DNA of 27,500 bases from Zygnema cylindricum (taxonomy: Eukaryota > Streptophyta > Zygnematophyceae > Zygnematales > Zygnemataceae). A program made the translations under genes and the position numbers. The DNA lies in the NCBI GenBank assembly GCA_037447655.1, contig JBBHKE010000224.1:1-27500 (forward strand), given 5' to 3'. The notes beneath the pieces were generated by a model, which was not told the origin of the DNA, ran no database searches, and worked only from the letters and a program-made list of their open reading frames with translations. Shown one piece after another: positions 1-9,777 of this stretch; positions within the stretch are counted from its first letter, which is position 1; the number at the start of each line of letters is the position of its first letter.

Positions 1-660
1 GGCTATTAAGTGGACGCGTGTCCGCTTTTCACTCGTCCGTACGTTCCTCGGAATTCCTATGACCGAATGTCATCTCTCCACGTGTCTCCAGGTCATGCCA
101 CGTCACAAAACGCCAAAGTGACCACTCAGGGATTTTGGCGATGATGTGCGCCGTTGGATTTTATGGGAAACGCAATCTTAGCCGTAATAAATACTTGCGC
201 GACATTTGTTCCGATGTCAAAATAAAATGTGTGGTATCCGTTTTGAATTAGCGTCGTACGACGTACTTTATAAAACTGAATCTATGTACGCCGTATACAG
301 TTCTAGTTAAATGAATTTTATCCACTTGAACTAAATATATATCTATCACATACCACAGCACTTAGCATTGGTCCTAGTCTATTAGGATAAAGCTGACCGC
401 TACCGGTCAACTTGACGAACCGCACGTACCGGGATCTAATCTTTGGTCCGTCAAGTATATTTTTAGTAACCTACTAAAAATAGCTGTCTGTTGAACTAAG
501 GCAGCCATGGATCAACCTCTCTCTCTTACCTTCAGTGACTACAACAAGTAAAGGAGCTAGAGAGCGGAGGTGGAGGCAGGCTGTCCGTCCTTTTTCCTTT
601 TCCTTTTATAAAAACATATTTAAACCTAGAAAATACTCTAGAAATCTATAAATTTCAACA
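1..660 (-). mobile_element. Partial LTR of a diverged copia-family relative (runs off the left edge)
   Basis: This stretch follows the layout of the 1048-bp copia LTRs elsewhere in the window, with much divergence. Shared landmarks in the same order are GCCGTAATAAATAC near 180-195, a TATA-like stretch CTTTATAAAA at 266-275, an AGCCATGG block near 505, a CAGTGACTACAACAAG block near 533-550 and CCTAGAAAATACT near 625-637. On the - strand it would begin TGTTGAAATT at 660, compared with TGTAGAAAT in the copia LTR. No purine-rich tract precedes it on the - strand, and the neighbouring reading frame runs straight into it, so it looks like a 5' LTR or solo LTR inserted into that frame rather than a 3' LTR. 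Its other end and any target duplication lie outside the window. Confidence 0.7.
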
Positions 661-1657
661 TCGTCCTCATGAAATTCAAAGCTGGGTGTGACGGCACGTC
701 GGCAGGGATATAGATAGGGTCCCTAGGTTTTCCTGTGCGCCACGTTGCAGGCCACTCCGAAGGGTCCCAGTACAGGTACTTAGCGAAGCTGAAAGTAGGG
801 TCCGGATGCCGAGTATCCATGGGAGATGGAAAGAGATAATCGTGGATTTCTTCTTCCTGCTCGCTTTCCGTGTCCGTGTCCCCTCTTTCCCTTCCAAGGA
901 GAAATACCTCGTCACCACTAGGGTATTGTGCTTCCGCCTTCTTCTCCAAGCTTTCCGAGGACTGCTCGTCCGCGGTGCTCTCCTTATTAGGGTCCCTCAT
1001 CACCTCCAGATCGGAGGCGCGCTCCTCAATTTGCAGGGGTGTCGGTTCCCGTTTCGGCTCCTCCGCATCCGAAATCACATGGTCTTCTTCGTCCTCCTGA
1101 TCCCCTTCCTGGATTCCGTTGTACTCAAGGTCTTGTGAATTTTCTGACCCCTTTCCTCCGCTGGTCTCTGCTGGGCCTGCCCCATTACTAGTTGTCTCCT
1201 CTAATTCAGGGACTGCCTCTACCTCCCTCCTCCTGTCTTTCTCTACCATGGCCTCTGCCGCCTCTAACAATCTATCCGGGCGGGGTTCATTTCCTCGCCC
1301 TATTCGTACCAGTCTCCGTCTTTTTGGCGGTGGAGAAGACGACAATGCTATGGATGTTGTGGCGTCAGATAATTCTGGTAGTGCGAGAAGGGAGGGTAAG
1401 CTGGCTGTGCACAATGAAGCACTCTCTAAGCTGTCTGGACTAGCCTGGGCAAAAGGGCGGATGGCGGCTTTATTATAGAGGAATGAGGGTTTCACGTTTG
1501 GACTCTGAGAAGCGACGCAGTGTGTCAGGGTATCGCAACGTCCATCATTTATAAAACTGCACTGCTGCGGCGAAACTGAGGGTTCGTTGTCACCAATGTG
1601 GTGAAACACGATTGCGCCGTTGCGCTTTCCTGTCATCGCAGCGGTGGCGCTGTGTTT
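661..1657 (-). pseudogene. Acidic, NLS-bearing protein of unknown function, main part, cut at both ends by retroelements
   Basis: An open frame with no internal stop runs through these 997 bases on the - strand. It is continuous in frame with an ATG at 8131-8129 once the copia insertion and one copy of its target duplication are ignored, giving about 339 codons before the LTR at 660 interrupts it. The encoded chain has a Ser/Ala/Leu-rich N-terminal third, a basic NLS-like cluster (PPPKRRRLVRIGRG, about 1293-1334), then a long Glu/Asp/Ser/Thr-rich stretch that is probably disordered, and finally a compact Trp/Tyr/Pro-rich segment (KYLYWDPSEWPATW, about 735-785). I recognise no family. It starts 114 bp after the gypsy integrase stop, on the same strand, so it may be an extra 3' ORF of that element. 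The alternative is a host gene next to a truncated gypsy copy. In the current DNA the frame is also open upstream into the copia LTR, to about 1873. Confidence 0.55.
1653..1657. repeat. Target-site duplication of the copia element, left copy
   Basis: TGTTT directly abuts the LTR at 1658. The partner at 8106-8110 is CGTTT. The single difference is C to T in a CpG, as expected from deamination of methylated cytosine after insertion. Confidence 0.7.
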
Positions 1658-2705
1658 TGAAACTCTGAGACCTCCATAAGTCCTCAGAGTGGACAGCTTC
1701 CAAGAAGCCTCTAGGATAATCCTGACCCCTTTGTGTTTAAGCAAAAATAACTGCCACCCTAGCAGACAAAAACTCTGACCACCTTCACCCCTGTGAAGGC
1801 AAGACTCCCCTGAGTCGATAGCAAAAAGAATCTCTGAATTTGCTCCCCTGAGCAGTAAGTTATGGAGGGTCAAAGTTGACCTTTTGTACAGAAGCTCTCT
1901 GGGAGAGAGGGTCCTATCTTCTAATTTTTCTAAGTCCTATCTCTCTCACAGACTCTATCTACTGATGTACGGAACCAATCAGATTACAGTTCCGTACGCA
2001 AAAGTACAGCTGCCGGTGTACTTTATGTACGGACATTGTACGACATGGCCTAAATGTCCACACGTGGAATATCCGGATTCGCTCCTTTAATCCTCGGAGA
2101 TGCCGCGCTCCAATGTTACATCGCCACGTGTCATCTGATGTGGCGATGGCCACAAACCGCCGAAAACTTCCTCCGCGATCTCGGCGCTAATTGCGGCCGT
2201 CCGATTAGAATCTAATTTAATCGTAGCCGTAATAAATACATGTGCGGTATTTGTTTCATTTACGAAACAAATGCGCGGTAATGATTTATAGTCCGTACCG
2301 TAATCCGTACTTTATATATTACAGGATCTATGTATCCCGTAATCTATTATAGTTAAATGCATAATCGTACGTATACATATTTAAATAACTATCAAACTAG
2401 ATACTACGTATCATGACTCCTAGACTTAACGGCTAAGGTTACCGACTATTCCCTGTCTGCCAGCCGGTAGGTACAAGGATCAATTCCTGCCGCCGGCACA
2501 TACCTTTTAAATAAATAAACCCGAACTAATATAAATTTCCCGTAAACCTGAGGATAGCCTAGGTAGCCATGGCTCTAGCTTCCTCTCCAATTTCTCAGTG
2601 ACTGCGACAAGTTTGAGAGTTGGAGAGAGAAGTTAGAGGTAGACTGCCTCGGCTTCTTTCTTTCTATTCAGACCTAGAAAATACTTAAAACCATTTATTT
2701 CTACA
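1658..2705 (-). repeat. 3' LTR of the copia element
   Basis: On the - strand it begins TGTAGAAAT at 2705 and ends GAGTTTCA at 1658. A TATA-like AATATATAAA lies at 2320-2311. Its last 250 bases in transcript sense hold a run of short hairpins with AGGG or GGG loops (1841-1854, 1803-1816, 1782-1799, and a weakened one at 1751-1765), preceded by a CCC-loop hairpin (1895-1909). Differences from the 5' LTR are concentrated at about 1983-2160, suggesting gene conversion or template switching with another family member. Confidence 0.93.
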
Positions 2706-2718
2706 CTCCCCTTATTTT
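2706..2718 (-). other. Polypurine tract of the copia element
   Basis: On the - strand this reads AAAATAAGGGGAG, directly after the pol stop codon (2721-2719) and directly before the TG of the 3' LTR. This is where plus-strand DNA synthesis is primed during reverse transcription. Confidence 0.8.
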
Positions 2719-3609
2719 CTAGTCAATCTTTAATTTCAGACCACACTTCTCCCTGCAGAAAATTAGCTTAGGGGAAGGCACAGGTTTGGTCATCATATCT
2801 GCTACCATCTCACTATCTGGTCGGTACTCTAAACTGATTATTTTATTTTCTACTTTCTCTCTACCAAAGCTGAGTCTAATGTCCATGTGTTTGGCTTTAA
2901 AATGATGTTTAGGATTGGCAGAAATAGCGATTGCTGCTTGATTATCACAAATTATTTTCTGCACACCACTCTTAAGATGACCAAGTTCACCAAGTAAAGA
3001 CTTGACCCACATCAATTCTTTTACAGCAGAGCAAGAGGCCATATACTCAGCCTCCATGGTGGACTGAGCAATAACCTTTTGCTGTTTGCTACTCCAACAG
3101 CAAGCCCCATCACCCACATATAATACATATCCAGAAGTGCCTCTCCTCATCGGAGCATCACCATAACTAGCATCACTCCAAGTAGTGATGTCAGTATACT
3201 CCCCACCCAAATGCAACCATAGATCCCTAGTTCCTATCAAGTATCTAAGAACTCTCTTAGCTGCCTCCCAATCCTTCTTAGTGGGAGCATTTAGACTTCT
3301 ACTCAGCACTCCTACAGCTGCAGCTAAATCCGGTCGGGTACAATTCATAAAATAGATTAGACTTCCCACTACTTGCCTGTAAGGAATAGTCTGCATGAAC
3401 TTCTGTTCTTCAGGAGATAATTCCTCGTCTAAGACTATGACTCCTCCTTCCTCACTCCCCTCACTTCCCTTCTTCAACTCCATTGGAGTTGTACAACTAT
3501 TAGCTTTATCCATTTGAAAATTTTCAAGCATGTTCCCTATTGCTTCTTTTTGAGTCAATCTTATAATTTTTCTTTTTCGGTCTCTCTCTACTTGAATTCC
3601 CAAAATATA
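2719..3609 (-). pseudogene. pol: Copia pol, RT C-terminus and RNase H
   Basis: This continues the pol frame after an in-frame TAA at 3612-3610. The first residues (YILGIQVERD) complete the end of the RT palm, where such elements usually read GEAxYILGI, so the stop is a single-codon lesion. The rest is a complete copia RNase H: TRPDLAAAVGVLSR connection motif, catalytic Asp in SDASYGD, Glu in STMEAEYMA, Asp in ICDNQAAI and the trailing HMDIR and MMTKP motifs. It ends at a TAG (2721-2719) abutting the polypurine tract. RNase H degrades the RNA strand of the RNA-DNA hybrid during reverse transcription. Confidence 0.9.
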
Positions 3610-6216
3610 TTATGCTTCCCCCATATCCTTCATTTCAAATCTCCCCTTAAGATCGGTTTTCAGTTTATTAATTTTTTCCATTGATTTACTTAAAACAAGC
3701 AAATCATCAACATAAATTGCAATAAATATAAAACCTTCCTCATCTTCGAAAACATAGATTGAGTGATCTGAGCTGATCCGAATATATCCTAGACCGGTAA
3801 GAAACTCATCAAGCTTGTTATTCCACTGTCGAGGCGCCTGTTTCAAACCATAAAGAGATTTAATCACCCGGCATACCTTACTCTCCTCTCCTTCTTCCAC
3901 AAACCCTTCGGGTTGTCGCATGAAGATCTCCTCTTCCAATTCTCCATGCAAAAAGGCTGTTTTGATGTCCATCTGGTGCACTTCCATGTCTTCCGCCGCT
4001 GCTAAACTGAGAAGTATGCGGACGGAGGGAAATCTGACCACCGGGGCAAAGGTTTCCTCGTAGTCAATTCCCTCCTTTTGTCTAAATCCCTTTGCCACTA
4101 GTCGGGCCTTGTAGCGCTCGATTGTGTTATCTAGGTTCAGTTTTAATTTGAAAACCCACTTACAACCGATTGGTTTTCGGTTAGGTGGACAATCCACCAG
4201 CTCCCAAGTATCGGCTGCCATAATTGAGGCCATCTCTTCATTGATGGTTGTCTTCCACCAATTTCTTTCTGGACAAGTCATCGCCTCTCCATAAGTTTGA
4301 GGTTCATCTTGATGAGATAGTTTTGTTACCTTGTTATTAACCTGTTTTTCATGCAGTCTTTTACTACTTCTCCTTCCCCCTTCAAAATCTGAGGCCGGAA
4401 TAGATGGTTCTCGTGGATTCTTTTGAACAAACTCGGTTTCTTCCCTATCCCTTGATTCCGAATCAATTTCCACCACGTCTTCCGCTTCGGGTAGAGTTGT
4501 CACTGGAGTTTCCACAGCCGAGTCCTTTTCGGTCTGATTTGTTCCTGCAAGAGTGTCATCTTCCCTAAAACCTGGATAGTCAGGAAGCTCAAAGTCATCG
4601 GAATTTTCTGACTCAAATCTGATTTTTACTGACTTTGTATATTTGAAGGGATCCACATACTTTCCTTCATCCATAACTACTAGATGCTTTACTAAGATTA
4701 TATCTTCCCTTTTTAGATCATAAACTCTATATCCTTTAACATCTTCATCATATCCTAATAAGTATCCCTGTTTTCCTTTAGAATCTAGCTTCCAATTGGA
4801 CCGATCAGTATCTAGACTGAACACTTGACTGCCGAAAACATTTAAATGAGATAAGTCTGGTTTCCGGCCTGTCCATCTCTCATAAGGTGTTTGATCTTTT
4901 ATAGCTAAAGTAAGAACTCTATTTTTGAGGTAATTAGCACAGTTCATTGCTTCTGCCCAAAACCTTTTTCCTATCTTCTTATCCGACAACATACTTCTAG
5001 CACTATCACTTAGTGTTCTATTTAACCTTTCAGCTACCCCATTCTGTTCCGGATTTTCTGGAACTGTCTTTTGGTGTTGAACCCCATCTTCCCTCAAGAA
5101 ATCCTCAAACTGGTTAGAAGTATACTCTCCACCATTGTCACTCCTTACTCTCTTGATTGGAGTTTCATGGAGTTTTTCGCTCCATGCTTTATATTGTCTA
5201 AAACAGTCCTCAACTTCTGACTTGTTTTTCAAAAAATACACCCGGGAATACCGAGACCAATCATCAGTTATAGTCATCATAAATCTCTTCCCCCCCGGTG
5301 AGGGCACTCTAGTCGGTCCCCAAATATCTGTGTGTACTAGATCTAGAAAATTTTCTCCCTTGTAGGTGGCTGTTTTAGGAAAGGGTAATCTGTGTGCTTT
5401 ACCTTGAGCACACCCACTACAATCACTTATATCATCACTCTCACTGAACTGAATCCCTTCCACCACTCCCATCTTTTTCATCTCCCTTAACTTATCTAGA
5501 TTCACATGCCCAAGCCTCTTATGCCACATCATAATATCATGAACACCAGCATAATAAAGTTTCTTCGTTTCATTACTTAAGATCAGCCTAAACATCCCAT
5601 GGCTACCTTTCTCAGCAATTAAATAGACATCCTCCTCAAAACTAGCAGTAAAGACTCCTTCCCTAGTGCTAGTAAAAAAACCCTTATCATCTGATACAGA
5701 TGTAGAGATGAGGTTTTTGTTCAGTTCCGGGATAAACAATACATCGGAGAATGTTAATATGGATGTCTTTCCTTCTACTAACACTTTCAGATCTACCGAT
5801 CCTACAAGAGTAGTGGTGACTATCCTCCCATCCCCGTACTCTATCTCTACGGTGGGAATCGTTCTTATCTTAGTGAACAAGTGCCTATCCTTACACATGT
5901 GCATTGAGGCACCTGAATCTATAATCCAGCCTGCTTCACCTTTCAATCCACCGTAAGCACATTTCTGCCTTCGTGGAATTTCAACCTCAGTTTTCGCCTC
6001 CAACTCCTCATCCAAAAGGAGCTCATCGTCCTCGTCCTCGGATTCCGCCTCAAGTACCTGTGTGACAAGGGCCTTTTTCTTTCCTCTCGGGGTACCACCA
6101 GTCTGCCCCTCCTTTAACCGAAGCTCAGTTAGCTTGGTGCACTCTGCCATATAGTGCCCCGGTTTCTTACAAAAATGACATAAACCTTTGGGAGCCCTTG
6201 GTTCGAACTCGCCAAC
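3610..6216 (-). pseudogene. pol: Copia pol: CCHC knuckle, protease, integrase, reverse transcriptase
   Basis: The frame continues from gag after an in-frame TAG (6219-6217). In order it has a CCHC zinc knuckle (C-x2-C-x4-H-x4-C, 6180-6139), an acidic linker, an aspartic protease with intact DSGAS (D at about 5919), an integrase zinc site (HKRLGH ... CSGC), the integrase catalytic core with D (VHTDIWGP), D (RSDNGGEY) and E (NGVAERLNRT), and a reverse transcriptase with YKARLVAKG, MDIKTAFLHG, SLYGLKQAPR and YVDD (3714-3703). All catalytic residues I can check are present. The frame closes at an in-frame TAA (3612-3610). The apparent first ATG in this block lies inside the knuckle, so the block must have been translated as part of one gag-pol chain. 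Confidence 0.93.
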
Positions 6217-7053
6217 CTAATTTTTCTGCTCCCTACCCCCATAGTTTCCGACTGATTTCCAGGAATCCTTGTTCCTCCTATCGGTCGCTGTTGCCAAGGC
6301 TTGGCCTCTCTTTCCTCCCCTTCGGATCTCAATCGTATTCTCTCGAACGAGAATCATCCCTACCACTGAGTTCCATATCCACCTTGAGTCCGGCAAGTCC
6401 TGCACACGGTTGACTATGTTCTCGAACTCATCAGGTAACTTCATTAGTAAACAGTTAACTTTTTCTTTTTCACTAAAAACTTTACCCGCACTCTCTAGCT
6501 CCATGAAGAGTGTAGCAAGCTCATTGCAAAAATCCAACATATTTCCCCCTTTGTATACATACTCCTTAACTTTCTGATCAGCCAACTGTTGTTGCTGAAT
6601 CGTACCACTTCGGTACATCTCTATGAGAGCCATCCAAAGATCGGATGCCCTCTCTACCTGCAAATGAGGACATGCAAGTCCTTGAGTGAGATGGCGTAGG
6701 ATGAAGTGCTTTGCCGCCATATTGTTGAAGTCCCAGGTTTCAGTATCATTCTCCTCGTTCCTCGGAATAGGTGACATGAATGCTAAACCAGTTGCTATTG
6801 GTGTGGTCGCCTCCTTCTCTTTTCCTTTGTCCACCACCTCTCCTTCCTTTGTTTCCTCCGTTGAAGGTGAATCCTCTTTCCTGGTGAATCTCCTTCCTTT
6901 AAACCCTGGAGGAATTCCAAGACTTGATGGACGCCCCAATCGTCCACTCACTATCCCCCAAAACCTTTTTTCGCATAGAGCTCCTATCATCATACTTTCC
7001 AAGTATATGAAGCCAGTTCCATTAAAGATTGGTACCCTAGAGGGTGGGCCCAT
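6217..7053 (-). pseudogene. gag: Copia gag
   Basis: Copia-type Gag starts MGPPSRVPIFNGTGF, resembling the family's usual PxFNGTN opening, followed by the GLWxIV-like and UBN2-like helical region (LADQKVKEYVYKGG, MLLMKLPDEFENIVNRV-type motifs). The start used here is the ATG at 7053-7051, which lies inside the primer-binding site. An in-frame ATG at 7077 would be inside the LTR. A TAG at 6219-6217 ends the frame just before the zinc knuckle, which continues in the same frame. Gag forms the virus-like particle that packages the element RNA. Confidence 0.88.
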
Positions 7054-7057
7054 AACC
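7043..7057 (-). other. Primer-binding site, half-tRNA(iMet) type
   Basis: The - strand reads GGTTATGGGCCCACC immediately after the last base of the 5' LTR. The + strand (GGTGGGCCCATAACC) matches what I know of the anticodon arm of eukaryotic initiator tRNA(Met), with the CAT anticodon at 7051-7053. Priming from the internal half of that tRNA is known for Drosophila copia and yeast Ty5. The ATG formed by the anticodon complement is in frame with gag and appears to be its start codon. Confidence 0.85.
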
Positions 7058-8105
7058 TGAAACTCTGAGACCTCCATAAGTCCTCAGAGTGGACAGCTTC
7101 CAAGAAGCCTCTAGGATAATCCTGACCCCTTTGTGTTTAAGCAAAAATATCTGCCACCTTGGCAGACAAAAACTCTGACCCGCTTCACCCCTGTGAAGAC
7201 AAGACTCCCCTGAGTGGATAGCAAAAAGAATCTCTGAATTTGCTCCCCTGAGCAGTAAGTTATGGAGGGTCAAAGTTGACCTTTTGTACAGAAGCTCTCT
7301 GGGAGAGAGGGTCCTATCTCCTAATTTTTCTAAGTCCTATCTCTCTCACAGACTCTATCTACTGATGTACGGAACCAATCAGAATTGAGTTTCGTACGCA
7401 AAAGTACAGCTGCTGGTGTACTTTAGGTACGGACATTGTACGACAAGGCCTAAATGTCGACACATGTCATATCCGGATTCGATGCCATAATCTCCGGGGA
7501 TTCCACGATCCAATGTAATTTTGCCACGCGTCATCCGATGTGGCGATGGCAACAAACCGCCGAAAACTTCCTCCGCGATCTCGGCGCTAATTGCGGCCGT
7601 CCGATTAGAATCTAATTTAATCGTAGCCGTAATAAATACATGTGCGGTATTTGTTTCATTTACAAAACAAATGCGCGGTATTGATTTATAGTCCGTACCA
7701 TTATCCGTACTTTATATATTACCGGATCTATGTATCCCGTAATCTATTATAGTTAAATGAATAATCGTACGCATACATATTTAAATAACTATCAAACTAT
7801 ATACTACGTATCATGACTCCTAAACTTAACGGCTAAGGTTACCGATTATTCCCTGTCTCCCGGCCGGTAGGTACAAGGATCAATTCTTGCCGCCGGCACA
7901 CACCTTTTAAATAAATAAACCCGAACTAATATAAATTTCCTGTAAACTTGAGGATAGCCTAGGTAGCCATGGCTCTAGCTTCCTCTCCAATTTCTCAGTG
8001 ACTGCGACAAGTTTGAGAGTTGGAGAGAGAAGTTAGAGGTAGACTACCTCGGCTTCTTTCTTTCTATTCAGACCTAGAAAATAATTAAAACCATTAATTT
8101 CTACA
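7058..8105 (-). repeat. 5' LTR of the copia element
   Basis: The same TG...CA boundaries as the 3' LTR, about 95% identical by manual comparison. The TATA-like element is at 7720-7711. Stem-loops are at 7241-7254, 7204-7215, 7183-7198, 7151-7165 and 7295-7309. In the region where the two element LTRs differ most, this copy resembles the solo LTR at 9778-10826, so the 3' LTR is the odd one. Confidence 0.93.
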
Positions 8106-8110
8106 CGTTT
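8106..8110. repeat. Target-site duplication of the copia element, right copy
   Basis: CGTTT directly follows the outer end of the 5' LTR at 8105 and pairs with TGTTT at 1653-1657. It also forms part of the codons of the interrupted acidic frame. Confidence 0.7.
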
Positions 8111-8131
8111 CTCTGATGATACCGTATCCAT
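8106..8131 (-). pseudogene. First codons of the split acidic reading frame
   Basis: An ATG at 8131-8129 opens a frame (first residues MDTVSSE) that meets the copia insertion after 26 bases. Excising the element and one target-site copy joins it in frame to the open frame at 1657-661. That in-frame join across a 6.4-kb insertion is the main evidence that this ATG is the real start. The gypsy integrase stop is at 8248-8246, so only 114 bases separate the two frames. Confidence 0.5.
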
Positions 8132-8245
8132 GCTGCGCGGCGGTGGCTGCGCCGCTGTATCGCCAAAGTGAGGTAACCGCGTCGCTGCGTTTCTTCATCT
8201 CGTCCCTAATATAATTGCGATGGTTGCGACACTGCGCTTCGTTCC

Positions 8246-9211
8246 TTAGCCGCGGCCGCTGCGATTGCCCCTCCGGTGAAGGTGAGTGTCCTCACTCATC
8301 TGAAACCGGCGCAACAACGCAGGAGAATGCAGATCCTCCTCGTTCACCCAAGAGTCATCCTCAGCGCCGTAGCCCTTCCAACGCACAAGATATTGGATGG
8401 CGTTGGAATGTTGAGAGCGACGCGACTGAAGTATCTCCTCCACCTCATACTCGTCCGAGGTACCGTGAACGGGGGGCAAAGGAGTAGTTTGCCGTTGTTT
8501 AGGGAACATCGAATCAGGGTTTCGGAACGGTTTAAGCAGGGAAACATGGAAGACGTTGTGGATATGCCACTCCGTCGAGGTATCCAACTTATAAGCCACT
8601 TCTCCCACACATGACAGTATCGTGAATGGGCACGTGAATTTTGGTGCCAATTTCTTAGAGAGGGCGCCTGGTAAGGAGAGGTGTGCCATATTGAGGCGAA
8701 CCTTATCACCCATGCAAAATACGGTTTCCTTCCGGTGAGAATCGACCTGCGACTTTTGACGATCTTTTGCCGGCTGGAGCGCCTTCGCCGCCTTTTCCAG
8801 GTTATCTTGCAGCGTTGTGGCAAAATCCAGAGCTGCCGTTGTAGGGTAGTCCGCGACCAATAAGTTTTGGGGAAGGGTGGGTTGTCGTCCATTGAGGGAG
8901 AATGGCGTAGCATTCGTGGACGAGTGCACCGCACTATTGTACGCCACCTCAATCGATGTTAGATGGGTTACCCTATCCGTTTGGTGCACCAAAACATAAG
9001 CTCGTAACGCCTCCTTCAATGTCCGATTCACCCTTTCCGTTTGACCATCCGTTTGAGGGTGGTAAGTTGTGGACATCGCCAGTTGCGTTCCACATAGCTC
9101 GAACAGACCCCTCCAAAAGTGACTCACAAATTTCCGATCACGGTCGGTGACGATCCTCTTTGGGAGTCCGTGATGGCGGAATACCTCCCGAAAGAAGAAG
9201 TCTGCCACATC
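8246..9211 (-). pseudogene. pol: Gypsy integrase C-terminal half and chromodomain
   Basis: Continues in frame after the TGA at 9214-9212. It carries the second catalytic Asp (TDRDRKF), then HPQTDGQTERVNRTL with the catalytic Glu, the GKP/GPF-like module (MGDKVRLNMAHL ... KLAPKFTCPF), a HNVFHVSLLKPF motif and a C-terminal chromodomain (YEVEEILQSRR ... YLVRWKGYGAEDDSWV, about 8452-8300). Chromodomains of this class steer integration toward marked chromatin. The terminal stop is at 8248-8246. Confidence 0.92.
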
Positions 9212-9214
9212 TCA

Positions 9215-9772
9215 CGCTGTGGCGGTGGTTGTCGTGGGTAAGAAATAAGCTATTTTTGTCAAGTAATCCACGACGACGAAGATAGAGTCATAACCTTCCC
9301 TGGTTAACGGGAGAGCAACGATGAAGTCCATCAAAATCGCTTCCCAAAGAACAGATGGTATCGGAAGGGGTTGTAACAGACCTTGGTGACCCGATTCCGC
9401 TTTGTTTCTGTTACACGAGTCACACATCCGGACATACTCCGCAATGTCCCGAGTCATGTTTGGCCAATAATACGCCTCCGCGACACGTGCGGTTGTTTTA
9501 TCCCGGCCGAAGTTTCCACTCAGTGGTTCATCATGATTTAATTTCAGTATCGAATCACGTAGCTTCGGTTTGTCGGTATGTAAAGTCTCGTTGTTTGACT
9601 TGGTCTGTATCGCCACATACCATTGGCGGTCCGTACCAATATCTTCCGTTTTATCAGTTCGCTTAATGTCTCGTCGTCGTCATATGCTGCCTTGATTCTA
9701 CTTAGCCACTGCTCGTCCACTTGCACCGTACTGGTGACTGCGCTGAGTTTCGGATCTTGCGCTGTGGTCGCC
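9215..9772 (-). pseudogene. pol: Gypsy integrase, zinc-binding region and first catalytic Asp
   Basis: After the solo LTR the frame resumes (VDEQWLSRIKAAYDDD), then shifts by one base in the TTTT run at 9649-9652. It continues with the integrase zinc region (HDEPLSGNFGRDKT ... CDSCNRNK), where the second His of the HHCC set is replaced by Asn (GNFG where GHFG is usual), and with the first catalytic Asp in AILMDFIVALP. It ends at an in-frame TGA (9214-9212), plausibly a CGA-to-TGA change. The frameshift and the missing His argue that this copy is dead. Confidence 0.9.
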
Positions 9773-9777
9773 GTTGC
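9773..9777. repeat. Target-site duplication of the solo LTR, left copy
   Basis: GTTGC abuts the LTR start at 9778 and is repeated exactly at 10827-10831. Confidence 0.92.

Larger units (their letters stand above)
1658..8105 (-). mobile_element. Ty1/copia LTR retrotransposon, 6448 bp, nearly complete
   Basis: Two direct LTRs of 1048 bp (1658-2705 and 7058-8105) both read TG...CA on the - strand. Between them lie, in transcription order, a primer site, gag, a CCHC knuckle, protease, integrase, RT and RNase H, then a polypurine tract. Integrase ahead of RT identifies Ty1/copia. The flanks are CGTTT at 8106-8110 and TGTTT at 1653-1657, a 5-bp target duplication with one C/T difference. By manual count the two LTRs differ at about 55 of 1048 positions, so the insertion is not recent. 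Two in-frame stops break the single gag-pol frame. The element is inserted in the N-terminal codons of the acidic frame next to the gypsy element. Confidence 0.95.

Noticed and set aside
1658-1873. A reading frame of about 72 codons at the 3' end of the LTR, open in all three copies, as an LTR-encoded peptide.
   Set aside because: It starts at TTG rather than ATG, differences between copies change amino acids freely, and it runs into unrelated sequence at each site. The hairpin array explains the conservation better.
3610-6219. TAA and TAG stops inside copia pol as a sign that TAA/TAG code for glutamine.
   Set aside because: Only two such codons occur in more than 1400, CAA and CAG are used freely, the phase-consistent host gene has none, and the gypsy lesions are mainly TGA. 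A standard code with decay explains this better.
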